Below, in pieces: positions 6,191 through 14,022 of a stretch of 20,507 nt of DNA. Within the stretch, counting starts at the first letter, position 1. Each line of letters begins with the position of its first letter. The position numbers and the translations under genes were made by a program. The stretch lies in NCBI GenBank assembly GCA_902826155.1, contig CADEDU010000001.1:15518-36024 (forward strand). Direction: 5' to 3'. The notes under the pieces were generated by a model. The model did not search any database. It was not told where the DNA came from and saw only the letters and a program-made list of their open reading frames with translations. The DNA is from an uncultured beta proteobacterium (GTDB lineage Bacteria; Pseudomonadota; Gammaproteobacteria; Burkholderiales; SG8-39).

Positions 6191-7291
6191 TCAGCGTCGT
6201 TCGGGGACGAGCTTGACGAACCGGCTTTGTTCGAAGGCGAGCGTCGCCCTGGGCTGATCGTAGAAGCGGAACAGCAGCTTGGCGCCGTGCTGCACCACCG
6301 ATTCGAGTTCGACGCATTGATTCGGCAACTCGCGCGTGCGCACCCGCTGACCCGGCGCCAGCACCACCAGCAGCACACGACTGGCGGGGCACATCGCGGT
6401 GCGCTCGCCCGAATCCACGACAACGATCGTTTCCTCGCCCATTTGCGTCGCCAACACCTGACGCGCACCGTATTGATGCTGCGGGATCAGCGCAGGTGGA
6501 GTTTCGGCCCGCAGATCGCGCAAGGTCACGCTGTTCCAGCGCAACTGCCAGTACGGCGTGATGCCGGTTTCGTCGGGTGCCACGCTGACCACGCCGAGCG
6601 CCGTGCGCGTCGTGCGCGGACCAGACACGCCGGGCAGCGGCGGAACCGCACCGCCAACGGATTCATTCTCGGTCCGGATGAAGAACTCCGGCGCGGCCGG
6701 CGCGGCCGGCTCAAGGCCCGCGGGCGGATCGAAGGCGGTGCTCGGCGGACGCGCAGGGCTGAGCGCGGTATGGCCGGGCATCGGATCGGACAACAGCGTC
6801 ACTGCCGCAGCCAGGGCCACCATCGCCGCCGCGTGCAGCATCGTTCGTCGGGCGCGCAGTTCGGCGAGTGATCGTTCGATCGGCGCGGCCGTTCTGTTGG
6901 TCGCGCGCCTGCCGAACACGCGTGACCGGATGAACGATGCGCTCGCAAGCAACCAGTGCACCGACCGCCGTTCGATATCGGCCAGCGTCACCAGCGCCGA
7001 TTGCGCCATTGCGAGCATCGGAATACGCAGCGTGTCGAGCCGTGCGATCAGCGATCGACTTCCGGATCCGACGCGCTCGACTTCGCACTGACAGCCGGCC
7101 ATGCGCAGCACGCGTTGCAGGCGTGCGGCCGACCCGGGATCGGCGACGGTGCGTACCACGAACGAACCGGCGAACTTCTCGCGTAATAGTTCCGGATCGG
7201 CACGCAGCAGGCGCGCCACCACTGCGAGCGCCGTGTCCGGATCGAATCCAGGCAGGACACCGGCGATGATGACTCGATAGGTCGCGCCCAT
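6191..7291 (-). CDS. One-helix membrane protein with an N-terminal alpha/beta domain, function unknown
   Basis: This 366-residue protein has three parts. Residues 1-75 (YRVIIAGVLPGF... to CQCEVE) resemble a small domain found at the N-terminus of various uncharacterised proteobacterial membrane proteins, in which a GFxPxxAxxxxxxLF-type helix is followed by a second helix and a final Cys-rich strand. One likely membrane helix lies at 151-168, preceded by arginines (ELRARRT) that suggest a cytoplasmic N-terminus. A Pro/Ala-rich linker (about 179-225) leads to a C-terminal domain (230-366) that would be periplasmic; I cannot place it in a family. The ATG at 7291 has no good ribosome binding site. 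It converges with cofC (27 bp) and follows the DUF2520 gene by 350 bp on the same strand. The function is not evident, and I have no basis for linking it to F420. Confidence 0.75.
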   Translation of the reverse strand: MGATYRVIIAGVLPGFDPDTALAVVARLLRADPELLREKFAGSFVVRTVADPGSAARLQRVLRMAGCQCEVERVGSGSRSLIARLDTLRIPMLAMAQSALVTLADIERRSVHWLLASASFIRSRVFGRRATNRTAAPIERSLAELRARRTMLHAAAMVALAAAVTLLSDPMPGHTALSPARPPSTAFDPPAGLEPAAPAAPEFFIRTENESVGGAVPPLPGVSGPRTTRTALGVVSVAPDETGITPYWQLRWNSVTLRDLRAETPPALIPQHQYGARQVLATQMGEETIVVVDSGERTAMCPASRVLLVVLAPGQRVRTRELPNQCVELESVVQHGAKLLFRFYDQPRATLAFEQSRFVKLVPERR

Positions 7292-7641
7292 GGTGGCGAT
7301 TGCGGTAACGAGGGGAGGGTGATGGGACGGCGTTGGCTGCGGCTTGGTCGACCAACGCCGGCGGACGCCTTCAGGGAGCGATGTTGGTTGGCACGCGGGC
7401 GCGTGGCGAGGAATGTTTGCCCCAGATTGCTACAGACCGTTGCACCATGTGCAAACTAGCTGACGGAAGGCCAGACAATCTGCGGCAGCGGCCGTTCGAG
7501 CGCGATAAGACCGATATAGCCGCAGGTTAGAGGTTCGCGCGCCGCCGGACCAGTCGACCCGACGGATTACCCACGCCGGCCACGGTGCGATCGACTGAAA
7601 GGCCTGGGTCAGCGCGACATTTGTCGCCTTCGCGTGCGCAA
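7292..7641. other. Intergenic spacer with an imperfectly explained palindrome
   Basis: These 350 bp lie between two minus-strand genes. I see no convincing coding frame and no terminator. The only notable structure is the interrupted palindrome at 7440-7454, listed separately. The promoter of the 6191-7291 gene should be here, but no clear -10/-35 pair stands out. Confidence 0.5.
7440..7454. promoter_or_regulatory. Interrupted palindrome TTGCAC-N3-GTGCAA
   Basis: TTGCAC (7440-7445) and GTGCAA (7449-7454) are perfect six-base arms around a CAT centre. The site is about 150 bp upstream of the start at 7291, in non-coding DNA. Its form suits a dimeric regulator, and on the minus strand the TTGCAC arm also resembles a -35 box. 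The evidence is geometry only. Confidence 0.35.
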
Positions 7642-8523
7642 CTATTTCCGCTGTAGCACTTCGACGATGCGCAGCGCGGTGGCTTCGGCGATGCCGCCGC
7701 GCTCCAGTGCCAGCGGGACGCTACGGCGGCACAGTTCACGATAAAACTCGAGCGCACGGGCGTCGAACGCCTGCAGCGCTGCGACATGTTTGGCGACGGT
7801 GCCGACATCGCCGCGCGATACCGGACCAGGCATGCCGTGCGCCACGCCGGAACGCTCGATCGCGGCGACGGTGCCGCGCACCAGCGGCAGCAGTGCACGC
7901 ACCGCGTCTTCTTCGGTGGCGCCCCACGACTGCCAGGCCAACGACGCTTCGCGCAGCAGCACGTTGATGAACTGCGAAGCGTAGCCGCCCACTGCGTGGT
8001 ACAAGCCGCGTGCGCCAGGTGGCAGGCGATTCACGCGACATTCGAGTCGTGTCGCCAACGCTTGGAGCACCGCGTCGAAGGGCGGCGCCGCTTCGATCGT
8101 GATGGTGCAGCCTGGCAACGATCGCACCGCCGTATCGGGGTCGCCGAAGGTTTGCAGCGGATGAAAGCCGCCGATCCACGCACCGTCGCCTTGCGCCTTG
8201 GCGAGCACCGCGATTTCGGTAGCGGCGCTGCAGTGTGCAACACCCATCCGTGCCCGCCATCGCAGTGCCTGCACGACCGGTTCGATGGCCGCATCGGGCG
8301 TCGCGACCAGCACCAGATCGCAGTCATCGACCAGCTGTTGCGGCGATGGCGACACTCGACATTGGTCGATCGCTTGAGCCAGCCGCGCGGCCCTGTCGGC
8401 AGTGCGGCTGTAGGTGGCGACCACGCGCAGCCCCCGCCGCGCCAACGCCCACGCCAGCGCCGTGCCGAGCCGGCCGGCGCCGATGACGCCGATGCGCAAC
8501 GTATCGATCGCCGTCGCAGTCAC
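7642..8523 (-). CDS. Rossmann-like / DUF2520 domain protein
   Basis: This 293-residue protein has an N-terminal NAD(P)-binding Rossmann domain (IGVIGAGRLG, 11-20) and a C-terminal helical DUF2520 domain. Typical family positions are GGFHPLQTFGD (118-128), GARGLYHAVGGYASQF (170-185) and GPVSRGDVGTVAKH (233-246). The two-domain layout resembles 6-phosphogluconate dehydrogenase-like reductases, and the Rossmann part is a distant relative of NpdG, but the family's reaction is not established to my knowledge. The predicted start is a GTG at 8523, giving VTATAIDTLRIG; no strong ribosome binding site is visible, so the first few residues are uncertain. It follows glnS on the same strand with a 40-bp gap, so cotranscription with glnS is likely. 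Confidence 0.88.
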   Translation of the reverse strand: MTATAIDTLRIGVIGAGRLGTALAWALARRGLRVVATYSRTADRAARLAQAIDQCRVSPSPQQLVDDCDLVLVATPDAAIEPVVQALRWRARMGVAHCSAATEIAVLAKAQGDGAWIGGFHPLQTFGDPDTAVRSLPGCTITIEAAPPFDAVLQALATRLECRVNRLPPGARGLYHAVGGYASQFINVLLREASLAWQSWGATEEDAVRALLPLVRGTVAAIERSGVAHGMPGPVSRGDVGTVAKHVAALQAFDARALEFYRELCRRSVPLALERGGIAEATALRIVEVLQRK

Positions 8524-8563
8524 CGTGCGCTACCCGCGATACCTTGTCGCGCGCTTTGCATGA

Positions 8564-10441
8564 TCACTCGCCACCGCCTTTGCCACCCTGACCCCAGGTA
8601 TCGCGCAGCCCCACAGTGCGATTGAATACCAACTGCTCAGGCGTGCAGTCGCGGCTGTCGGCGACGAAGTAACCGAGCCGTTCGAACTGGAAGCGCTCTT
8701 CGGGCTGGCACTGGCGCAGTTGCGGTTCGACGAACGCATGGACCACCTGCTTCGAATCGGGATTGAGGTCATCGAGCCAGTTGTATTCCTCGACCGTCGC
8801 TTCACTTTCGCCTTCGGCGTCCGCGCTGACCACCGGCACCGGCATCTCTTCGCGCCCGCGACGGGAACCAGGGAAGGGCGCGCGGAACAGTCGATCGAAC
8901 ACACGGATCTGCGCGGGCACTGCTTCGTGCGCGCTCAGCCAATGGATGTTGCCTTTGACCTTCCGCTCCGCGCCCGGTGTACCCGATCTGGTGGTCGGGT
9001 CGTATTCGCAGTGCACTGCCACGATCGCCCCTGAGGCATCGCGCTCGACGCCCGTGCAGCGCACCACGTAGGCATAGCGCAGCCGCACTTCGGCACCCGG
9101 AGACAGTCGGAAGTAGCCCTTGGTCGGCTGCTCCATGAAGTCGTCGGCTTCGATCCACAGTTCGCGCGAGAACTCCATCGTGCGCTTGCCAAGTTCGGGT
9201 TTCTGCGGATGGTTCGGCGCGTGGCACGCTTCGGTCTGTCCGCTCGGATAGTTGTCGATGATGAGCTTGAGCGGCCGCATCACCGCCACGCGGCGTTCAG
9301 CGCGCGCGTTGAGATCGTCGCGCATCGCCTCCTCGAGCACGCCGTAGTCGATCCACGAGTCGGACTTCGACACGCCGATGCGCTCGGCGAACAGCCGGAA
9401 CCCTTCCGGTGTGTAGCCGCGCCGGCGCGCGCCGACCAGCGTGGGCATGCGCGGGTCGTCCCAGCCGTCCACGTGTTTGTCTTCGACCAATTGAATGAGC
9501 TTGCGCTTGGAAAGCACGACGTACGACAGGTTGAGGCGCGCGAACTCGTACTGGTGCGGCAGCGGCTTGTCCAGCTCGCCGAACTCCACCAGGTGCTCCA
9601 GCACCCAGTCGTAGAGCGGGCGGTGATCCTCGAATTCCAGCGTGCACACCGAATGGGTGATGTTCTCCAGCGCGTCCGAGATGCAGTGGGTGTAGTCGTA
9701 CAGCGGATAGATGCACCACGCATCGCCGGTGCGATGGTGATGCGCGTGTCGAATGCGGTAGATGACCGGATCGCGCATGTTGATGTTGGGCGAGCGCATG
9801 TCGATCTTGAGCCGCAGCACGTGCTGGCCGTCGGCGAATTCGCCTGCGCGCATGCGCCGAAAAAGATCGAGGCTTTCGGCAACCGGGCGATTGCGGAAGG
9901 GGCTGTCCTTGCCCGGCTCGGTGAGCGTGCCGCGGTACTGGCGCATCTGCTCGGCCGGCAGGCTGTCCACATACGCCAGCCCGTGCTCGACGAAGCGCTC
10001 GGCGAAGCGATAGAGGTACTCGAAATAGTCCGAGGCGAAATACAGATGCTCGCCCCAGTTGCCGCCCAGCCATTCGACGCTTGCGCGGATCGCCTCGACG
10101 TACTCCTGTTCCTCCTTGGTCGGATTGGTGTCGTCGAAGCGCAGGTGGCACACACCCTCGAATTCGCGCGCAAGGCCGAAATTCAGCAGGATCGACTTGG
10201 CATGACCGATGTGCAGATAGCCGTTCGGCTCGGGCGGAAAGCGTGTGCGGATGCGCGCCGGGTCGGTGCCAGCCGCGCGCTGCTCGCGGCCGTCGCCAGG
10301 CTTGCCACGCCAGCGTCGCGACGCGTAAGCACCTGCGGCAAGATCGGCCTCGACGATGCCGCGCACGAAGTTCGCTGCGGGGGCATTCGATGCGGTTGCT
10401 GGTTTCTTGCTGGAGGCGGGACTCGAAGGCCTGCTCGACAT
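8564..10441 (-). CDS. glnS: Glutaminyl-tRNA synthetase
   Basis: GlnRS charges tRNA-Gln with glutamine in the cytoplasm. Class I signatures are RFPPEPNGYLHIGHAKS (HIGH at residues 77-80) and LSKRK (about 309-313, the KMSKS equivalent), with the beta-barrel anticodon-binding region at the C-terminus. From the ATG at 10441 the protein is 625 residues, longer than the E. coli enzyme (554). The extra length includes an N-terminal Ser/Pro/Ala/Lys-rich lead and an insertion (RRWRGKPGDG... to DPARIRTRF) between the NF(V/I)R helix and the catalytic core, which I recall from Burkholderiales enzymes. The frame is open back to a GTG at 10525, but a TAGAAT box at 10500-10495 lies inside that extension, so the ATG is preferred. 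The DUF2520 gene follows 40 bp downstream. GlnRS instead of the amidotransferase route fits a beta- or gammaproteobacterium. Confidence 0.97.
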   Translation of the reverse strand: MSSRPSSPASSKKPATASNAPAANFVRGIVEADLAAGAYASRRWRGKPGDGREQRAAGTDPARIRTRFPPEPNGYLHIGHAKSILLNFGLAREFEGVCHLRFDDTNPTKEEQEYVEAIRASVEWLGGNWGEHLYFASDYFEYLYRFAERFVEHGLAYVDSLPAEQMRQYRGTLTEPGKDSPFRNRPVAESLDLFRRMRAGEFADGQHVLRLKIDMRSPNINMRDPVIYRIRHAHHHRTGDAWCIYPLYDYTHCISDALENITHSVCTLEFEDHRPLYDWVLEHLVEFGELDKPLPHQYEFARLNLSYVVLSKRKLIQLVEDKHVDGWDDPRMPTLVGARRRGYTPEGFRLFAERIGVSKSDSWIDYGVLEEAMRDDLNARAERRVAVMRPLKLIIDNYPSGQTEACHAPNHPQKPELGKRTMEFSRELWIEADDFMEQPTKGYFRLSPGAEVRLRYAYVVRCTGVERDASGAIVAVHCEYDPTTRSGTPGAERKVKGNIHWLSAHEAVPAQIRVFDRLFRAPFPGSRRGREEMPVPVVSADAEGESEATVEEYNWLDDLNPDSKQVVHAFVEPQLRQCQPEERFQFERLGYFVADSRDCTPEQLVFNRTVGLRDTWGQGGKGGGE

Positions 10442-10494
10442 GGCGCGGTCGCTCGGTGATCGGACTGGAGGGCGCTGACGCGCAGCGGCGGCAA

Positions 10495-10500
10495 ATTCTA
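10495..10500 (-). promoter_or_regulatory. Candidate glnS -10 box
   Basis: Read on the minus strand, the sequence is TAGAAT in the context GGTAGAATTTGCC, 53 bp upstream of the glnS ATG at 10441. The same hexamer occurs before paaY and before the FAD monooxygenase gene. No good -35 hexamer is present at 17 bp. A start site near 10488 would rule out the longer GTG start of glnS. Confidence 0.45.
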
Positions 10501-10720
10501 CCGTAGCGCGCAGGGGCTCCCGCACGCTGCGTCAGCGGCAGGTTCGCGATGACCCGACTTGCCGTCGCGGGGATCCGGCCGTGAAAGATTGCGCGAGGCC
10601 AGCAGTCGGGTGGATGATGCGCGAGCAACCTCGCACAGTTGTTGGTGATCGAATCCGGCGCCAACCTGTTAATCCAGTACATTCACGCCGATAACGCTTG
10701 CAGAGCAGACGACTCGGGCT

Positions 10721-10759
10721 CGAATGCATTGCGAAGGGGGCTCCGAAACAATGCATTCG
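10721..10759. repeat. Perfect 11-bp inverted repeat
   Basis: CGAATGCATTG (10721-10731) and CAATGCATTCG (10749-10759) are exact reverse complements separated by 17 bp. Each arm also contains the 8-bp palindrome AATGCATT, so the same half-site appears twice, 28 bp apart. It lies about 120 bp upstream of the HPt start. It may be a paired operator or an RNA stem-loop with a 17-base loop; no T-run follows. Confidence 0.7.
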
Positions 10760-10877
10760 CTTCCGGGCACGCTGCTTGCAACCTGCCCGCTTCGGGTCGT
10801 TCGAGGATTAGGTCCCAGGTTGCCATCCAATTCATGCGGACCTGCGAGCGTGCGTTCGCCGTACCTGGAGTCGAGAA

Positions 10878-11330
10878 ATGTTGATCGGTAAGCATCACCA
10901 GTGGCCGGTTTGCTCCGCCGAAGGAGTGCGAGTGGCAGGTGGCGCGGGCCCTGCGAACGGGCAGGCGATGGCTGATATCGACGCCGCACTGACGTCGCTT
11001 GCCAACGACCTGGGCGCCGATACCGTGTTGGAGATCGTCGATCTGTATCTGGGTGAAGCGCCACGCCAGGTCGCCGATGTCCGCAAAGCCGCTGAAGCGG
11101 GCGAAGCGGTCGTGATGCGTCGAGTCGCGCACACGCTGAAGTCGACCAGCGCGACGGTGGGTGCCTCGGCGCTGTCGGCGGTCTGCCTGAAGATCGAACA
11201 TCTGGCGCGCGATCAGCGCCTGAATGAGGCGCGCGAGTACATCGACCAGCTCACAGCCGAAGAAGCCATCGCCAGCGACATCGTCCGTGCGTTGCGCGAG
11301 AAACTCGCCAGGCAGGCCGCGGCGGTCTGA
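10878..11330 (+). CDS. Stand-alone histidine phosphotransfer (HPt) protein
   Basis: This 150-residue protein is mostly one HPt domain (about 33-145), a four-helix bundle that passes phosphate between receiver domains in phosphorelays. The motif RRVAHTLKSTSATVGA carries the phosphorylatable histidine, H85; the usual HxLKGSS reads HTLKSTS here, with Ser in place of Gly. The ATG at 10878 has GGAG seven bases upstream, so I favour it, although the first 30 residues look unlike the family; an ATG at 10968 would start almost at the domain but has a poor ribosome binding site. No kinase or response regulator is adjacent, so it is an orphan that must serve a partner encoded elsewhere. It is divergent from glnS and convergent with the phosphodiesterase gene. 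Confidence 0.88.
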   Translation: MLIGKHHQWPVCSAEGVRVAGGAGPANGQAMADIDAALTSLANDLGADTVLEIVDLYLGEAPRQVADVRKAAEAGEAVVMRRVAHTLKSTSATVGASALSAVCLKIEHLARDQRLNEAREYIDQLTAEEAIASDIVRALREKLARQAAAV

Positions 11331-11381
11331 GTCTGACCCGCGGCGCCGTAGCGCCTGCTCCAACTACGGCAACGGCCCCGG

Positions 11382-12425
11382 CTAAGGCAATTGCAGCGTG
11401 ATCGGTGCTGGCAGGGGATAGCCGCGCTCAGCGGCGATCGTGCGCAGCAGGTCCGGATAGTCCGAGATGATCCCGTCGACTCGCCAGTCGATGAGCCGTT
11501 CGATCTCGGCGCGCGTGTTGCCAGTCCAGGCGATGACCCGCAGGCCCAGGGCGTGCGCCTCGTTCACCAGCGCCGCATTCAGATCGCCGTGAAACGGTGA
11601 CCAGATCGTGCCGCCCGCCGCCTTGACCATGCGCGGCACCGATCCAGCGATGCGCAATTGTGTGTCCGCCGTCCAGATGGAGTCCGCGCCGGTGTGCGCG
11701 CCGATGTTGTCCAGCCATGGCTGTTGCGCGGTGAGGTAGACGGTCGCGATCTCGGGCGCCTCGCGTTGCACGACCGCGAGCGTGCGCCAGTCGAACGACT
11801 GGATCGTCGCGCGAGACTGCATGCCCGCGTTGCGCAATGCGCCGATCAGCGAGCGGGCGAACGTGTGTGCGTCGACCGTCAGCGCCGGTTCATCGGGAAA
11901 TATCTTCGTTTCGATGTTGACGCGCACGCTTGCCGCGGCTGGCGCCTGCAGCATCTGCAGCAGCGCATCGAGCCGCGGGATACGCACGCCGTCGCGACCG
12001 CGCTGGTGCGGAAACCGCCGCGCATACTCCGATGCGGGATCGATGCGACCGACGTCGTAGCGCTGCAGATCGGCAAAGGTGATGGTCGAGATCGGCCGCA
12101 GCGGCGGCTTGATCCACTTGCCGTACTCGTCGCGCGTGATCTCCGCGTTGAGCCGCGGATCATGGGCGATCACCAGTACACCGTCGCGGGTGATCGCGGT
12201 GTCCAGCTCGAGCGTGTGCACGCCGATCGCCAGCGCATGGACGAAACCGCGAAGCGAGTTCTCCGGATGCAGCCCGCGAGCGCCGCGGTGTCCCTGCAGT
12301 TCGAGTGCGTGACTCATGGTTGTCAGTAGGCAGATGGTGATGCCCAGCGCAATGCGGCCAAGCAGACCCGGACGCCCGAAGCGTTCGAACGCAGCGGCCC
12401 CGGTGATCCTTGTCCACATGCTCAT
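11382..12425 (-). CDS. Secreted glycerophosphodiester phosphodiesterase
   Basis: This 347-residue enzyme hydrolyses glycerophosphodiesters (phospholipid breakdown products) to glycerol-3-phosphate and an alcohol. GDPD family motifs are GHRGARGLHPENS (45-57; catalytic H46 and R47, metal ligand E55) and LELDTAITRDGVLVIAHD (72-89; E73, D75 and the second catalytic His, H88). Residues 1-40 look like a signal peptide: arginines, then LLGRIALGITICLL and a cleavage-like MSHA, which predicts periplasmic location. The ATG at 12425 (MSMWTR) is chosen to include that signal; ATGs at 12419 and 12318 are alternatives, the last removing the signal. The minus-strand frame stays open for another 1.6 kb upstream, but that part is antisense to paaY and the hydratase gene. 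It converges with the HPt gene (51-bp gap, no clear terminator). Confidence 0.92.
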   Translation of the reverse strand: MSMWTRITGAAAFERFGRPGLLGRIALGITICLLTTMSHALELQGHRGARGLHPENSLRGFVHALAIGVHTLELDTAITRDGVLVIAHDPRLNAEITRDEYGKWIKPPLRPISTITFADLQRYDVGRIDPASEYARRFPHQRGRDGVRIPRLDALLQMLQAPAAASVRVNIETKIFPDEPALTVDAHTFARSLIGALRNAGMQSRATIQSFDWRTLAVVQREAPEIATVYLTAQQPWLDNIGAHTGADSIWTADTQLRIAGSVPRMVKAAGGTIWSPFHGDLNAALVNEAHALGLRVIAWTGNTRAEIERLIDWRVDGIISDYPDLLRTIAAERGYPLPAPITLQLP

Positions 12426-12489
12426 CCGCTGCAAGTCGATCGGCACGGCATCAGGTGGATCGAGCGGTTCGCGCGAGGAGATGCGGCGA

Positions 12490-12495
12490 TAGAAT
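12490..12495 (+). promoter_or_regulatory. Candidate paaY -10 box
   Basis: TAGAAT at 12490-12495 lies 59 bp upstream of the paaY ATG. TTCGCG at 12468-12473 is 16 bp upstream of it and could act as a weak -35. The GDPD gene starts at 12425 on the other strand, so this 130-bp gap carries both divergent promoters. Confidence 0.4.
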
Positions 12496-12554
12496 GGGCC
12501 CCGACGTGAGACCGCGCGCGCCGCGGGCTCAATCCACCCAACCTCATCGCATTC

Positions 12555-13169
12555 ATGCCCAAAGTCTACTCGCTGGACGGCATTACGCCGGTCGTCGATC
12601 CGAGCGCATTCGTACACCCAACCGCCGTGCTGATCGGTGATGTGATCGTCGGCGCAGGCGTCTACATCGGACCGTGCGCCAGCCTGCGCGGTGATTTCGG
12701 CCGGCTCATCATCGGCCGTGGCGCCAACATCCAGGACAGCTGCATCGTTCACGGTTTTCCCGGCAAGGACACCGTCGTCGAAGAGGACGGTCACATCGGC
12801 CACGGCGCGGTGATCCACGGCTGCACCATCGGTCGCGGTGCCTTGATCGGCATGAACGCCGTCGTCAACGACAACGCCGTGGTGGGGGAGTACGCGATCG
12901 TCGCCGCGCTGGCGTTCGTGCGCGCCGAGGCGGTGATTCCGCCGCGGGTCATGGTGGCCGGCGCGCCGGCGAAGATCGTGAAGTCGCTGTCGGAGCCCGA
13001 GATGGCCTGGAAGCGCGAGGCGACGCGGCTGTATCAGCAACTGGCGGTGCGCTCGCTCAACACGATGCGCGAGACCGAAGCGCTTACTGCGGTGGAGCCC
13101 GATCGCAAGCGCTTCGACCTCGGTCCGGTCGTGCCGCTGTCCGAGTTCAAGAAGGCGCAAAACCGATAG
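12555..13169 (+). CDS. paaY: PaaY-type hexapeptide-repeat protein (gamma-carbonic anhydrase fold thioesterase)
   Basis: This 204-residue protein folds as a left-handed beta-helix of hexapeptide repeats (residues 12-135) and closely follows E. coli Paa[13 protein letters not shown] (19-30), SLRGDFGR (43-50), GANIQD (56-61), VHGFP (65-69), [13 protein letters not shown] (78-90) and GMNAVV (99-104). The three metal-ligand histidines of this trimeric family correspond to H66, H83 and H88. In phenylacetate degraders PaaY is a thioesterase that removes dead-end ring-modified CoA thioesters, protecting the pathway. No paaABCDE, paaG, paaZ or paaK lies in the window, so here it may act as a general CoA-thioester clean-up enzyme. 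The C-terminal tail (138-204, helical) is retained. There is no clear ribosome binding site at the ATG. The next gene, an enoyl-CoA hydratase, follows 60 bp later. Confidence 0.92.
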   Translation: MPKVYSLDGITPVVDPSAFVHPTAVLIGDVIVGAGVYIGPCASLRGDFGRLIIGRGANIQDSCIVHGFPGKDTVVEEDGHIGHGAVIHGCTIGRGALIGMNAVVNDNAVVGEYAIVAALAFVRAEAVIPPRVMVAGAPAKIVKSLSEPEMAWKREATRLYQQLAVRSLNTMRETEALTAVEPDRKRFDLGPVVPLSEFKKAQNR

Positions 13170-13229
13170 CTCTGCCGGGCGTCGCCACCTCATCCCTTCA
13201 ACGCATCGAGCAAGCACGCGGAGATAACC

Positions 13230-14006
13230 ATGACCTACGAGACGATTCTGGTTGAAAAACAGGGGCGTGTCGGCCTCATCCGGCTCAACCGACCCAAGCA
13301 GTTGAACGCGCTCAACGACACGGTGATGAACGAGCTGGTCGATGCGTTGGGCAAATTCGACAGCGACGCCGACGTCGGTGCGATCGTGCTTACCGGCAAC
13401 GAGAAGGCGTTCGCCGCCGGTGCCGACATCGGCGCGATGAAGGACTGGTCGTTCATGGACGTGTACAAGACCGAGTACATCACCCGCAACTGGGAGCGGG
13501 TGCGAGCGATCCGCAAGCCGATCATCGCTGCGGTCGCCGGCTACGCGCTGGGCGGCGGCTGTGAACTGGCGATGACCTGCGACATCATCATCGCGGCCGA
13601 CACCGCCCGATTCGGTCAACCGGAAATCAAGCTGGGCATCATCCCGGGCGCCGGCGGCACGCAGCGACTGCCGCGCGCGGTGGGCAAGGCCAAGGCGATG
13701 GATCTGGTGCTCACTGCACGGATGATGGACGCCGCCGAAGCCGAACGCGCGGGGCTGGTCTCGCGGGTGGTGAGCGCCGACAAGCTGCTCGACGAGGCGA
13801 TGGGCGCTGCGATCGCGATCTGCGAGTTCTCGCTGCCTTCGGTGATGATGGCCAAGGAATGCATCAATCGCGCCTACGAATCCGGGTTGTCCGAAGGCGT
13901 GCTGTTCGAGCGGCGCATGTTTCACGCGCTGTTTGCCACCGCCGACCAGAAAGAGGGCATGGGCGCGTTCGTCGAGAAGCGCAAGCCCGCGTTCAAGCAC
14001 ATTTGA
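13230..14006 (+). CDS. Enoyl-CoA hydratase (crotonase family)
   Basis: This 258-residue cytoplasmic enzyme adds water to 2-enoyl-CoA in beta-oxidation-type pathways. Crotonase signatures are AFAAGADI (60-67, part of the oxyanion hole), [14 protein letters not shown] (106-119) and [19 protein letters not shown] (129-147). Both catalytic glutamates of the hydratases are present: E112 and E132, equivalent to E144 and E164 in the rat mitochondrial enzyme, so a hydratase is more likely than an isomerase. The length is standard. The ATG at 13230 has GGAG six bases upstream, the best ribosome binding site in this region. It lies after paaY and 16 bp before the next secreted-protein gene. PaaF of the phenylacetate pathway is of this type, but general short-chain hydratases look the same, so no symbol is given. 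Confidence 0.95.
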   Translation: MTYETILVEKQGRVGLIRLNRPKQLNALNDTVMNELVDALGKFDSDADVGAIVLTGNEKAFAAGADIGAMKDWSFMDVYKTEYITRNWERVRAIRKPIIAAVAGYALGGGCELAMTCDIIIAADTARFGQPEIKLGIIPGAGGTQRLPRAVGKAKAMDLVLTARMMDAAEAERAGLVSRVVSADKLLDEAMGAAIAICEFSLPSVMMAKECINRAYESGLSEGVLFERRMFHALFATADQKEGMGAFVEKRKPAFKHI

Positions 14007-14022
14007 GCGGACGCGTCGCTCC

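Larger units (their letters stand above)
10442..10877. other. Intergenic spacer between divergent glnS and the HPt gene
   Basis: About 435 bp separate the divergent glnS and HPt starts. I find no convincing gene; forward and reverse readings here are short and low-complexity. It holds the glnS -10 candidate (10495-10500) and a perfect 11-bp inverted repeat (10721-10759). No terminator is expected and none is seen. Confidence 0.6.

Noticed and set aside
9209..10459. 416-codon plus-strand frame over glnS
   Set aside because: It is a mirror of the GlnRS coding strand; no family motif is visible and glnS is unambiguous.
10442..10525. N-terminal extension of GlnRS to a GTG at 10525
   Set aside because: It contains a TAGAAT promoter-like box and residues unlike the family; the ATG at 10441 is preferred.
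10639..10884. 81-codon plus-strand frame before the HPt gene
   Set aside because: It runs through the 11-bp inverted repeat, overlaps the HPt start, and has no protein-like pattern.
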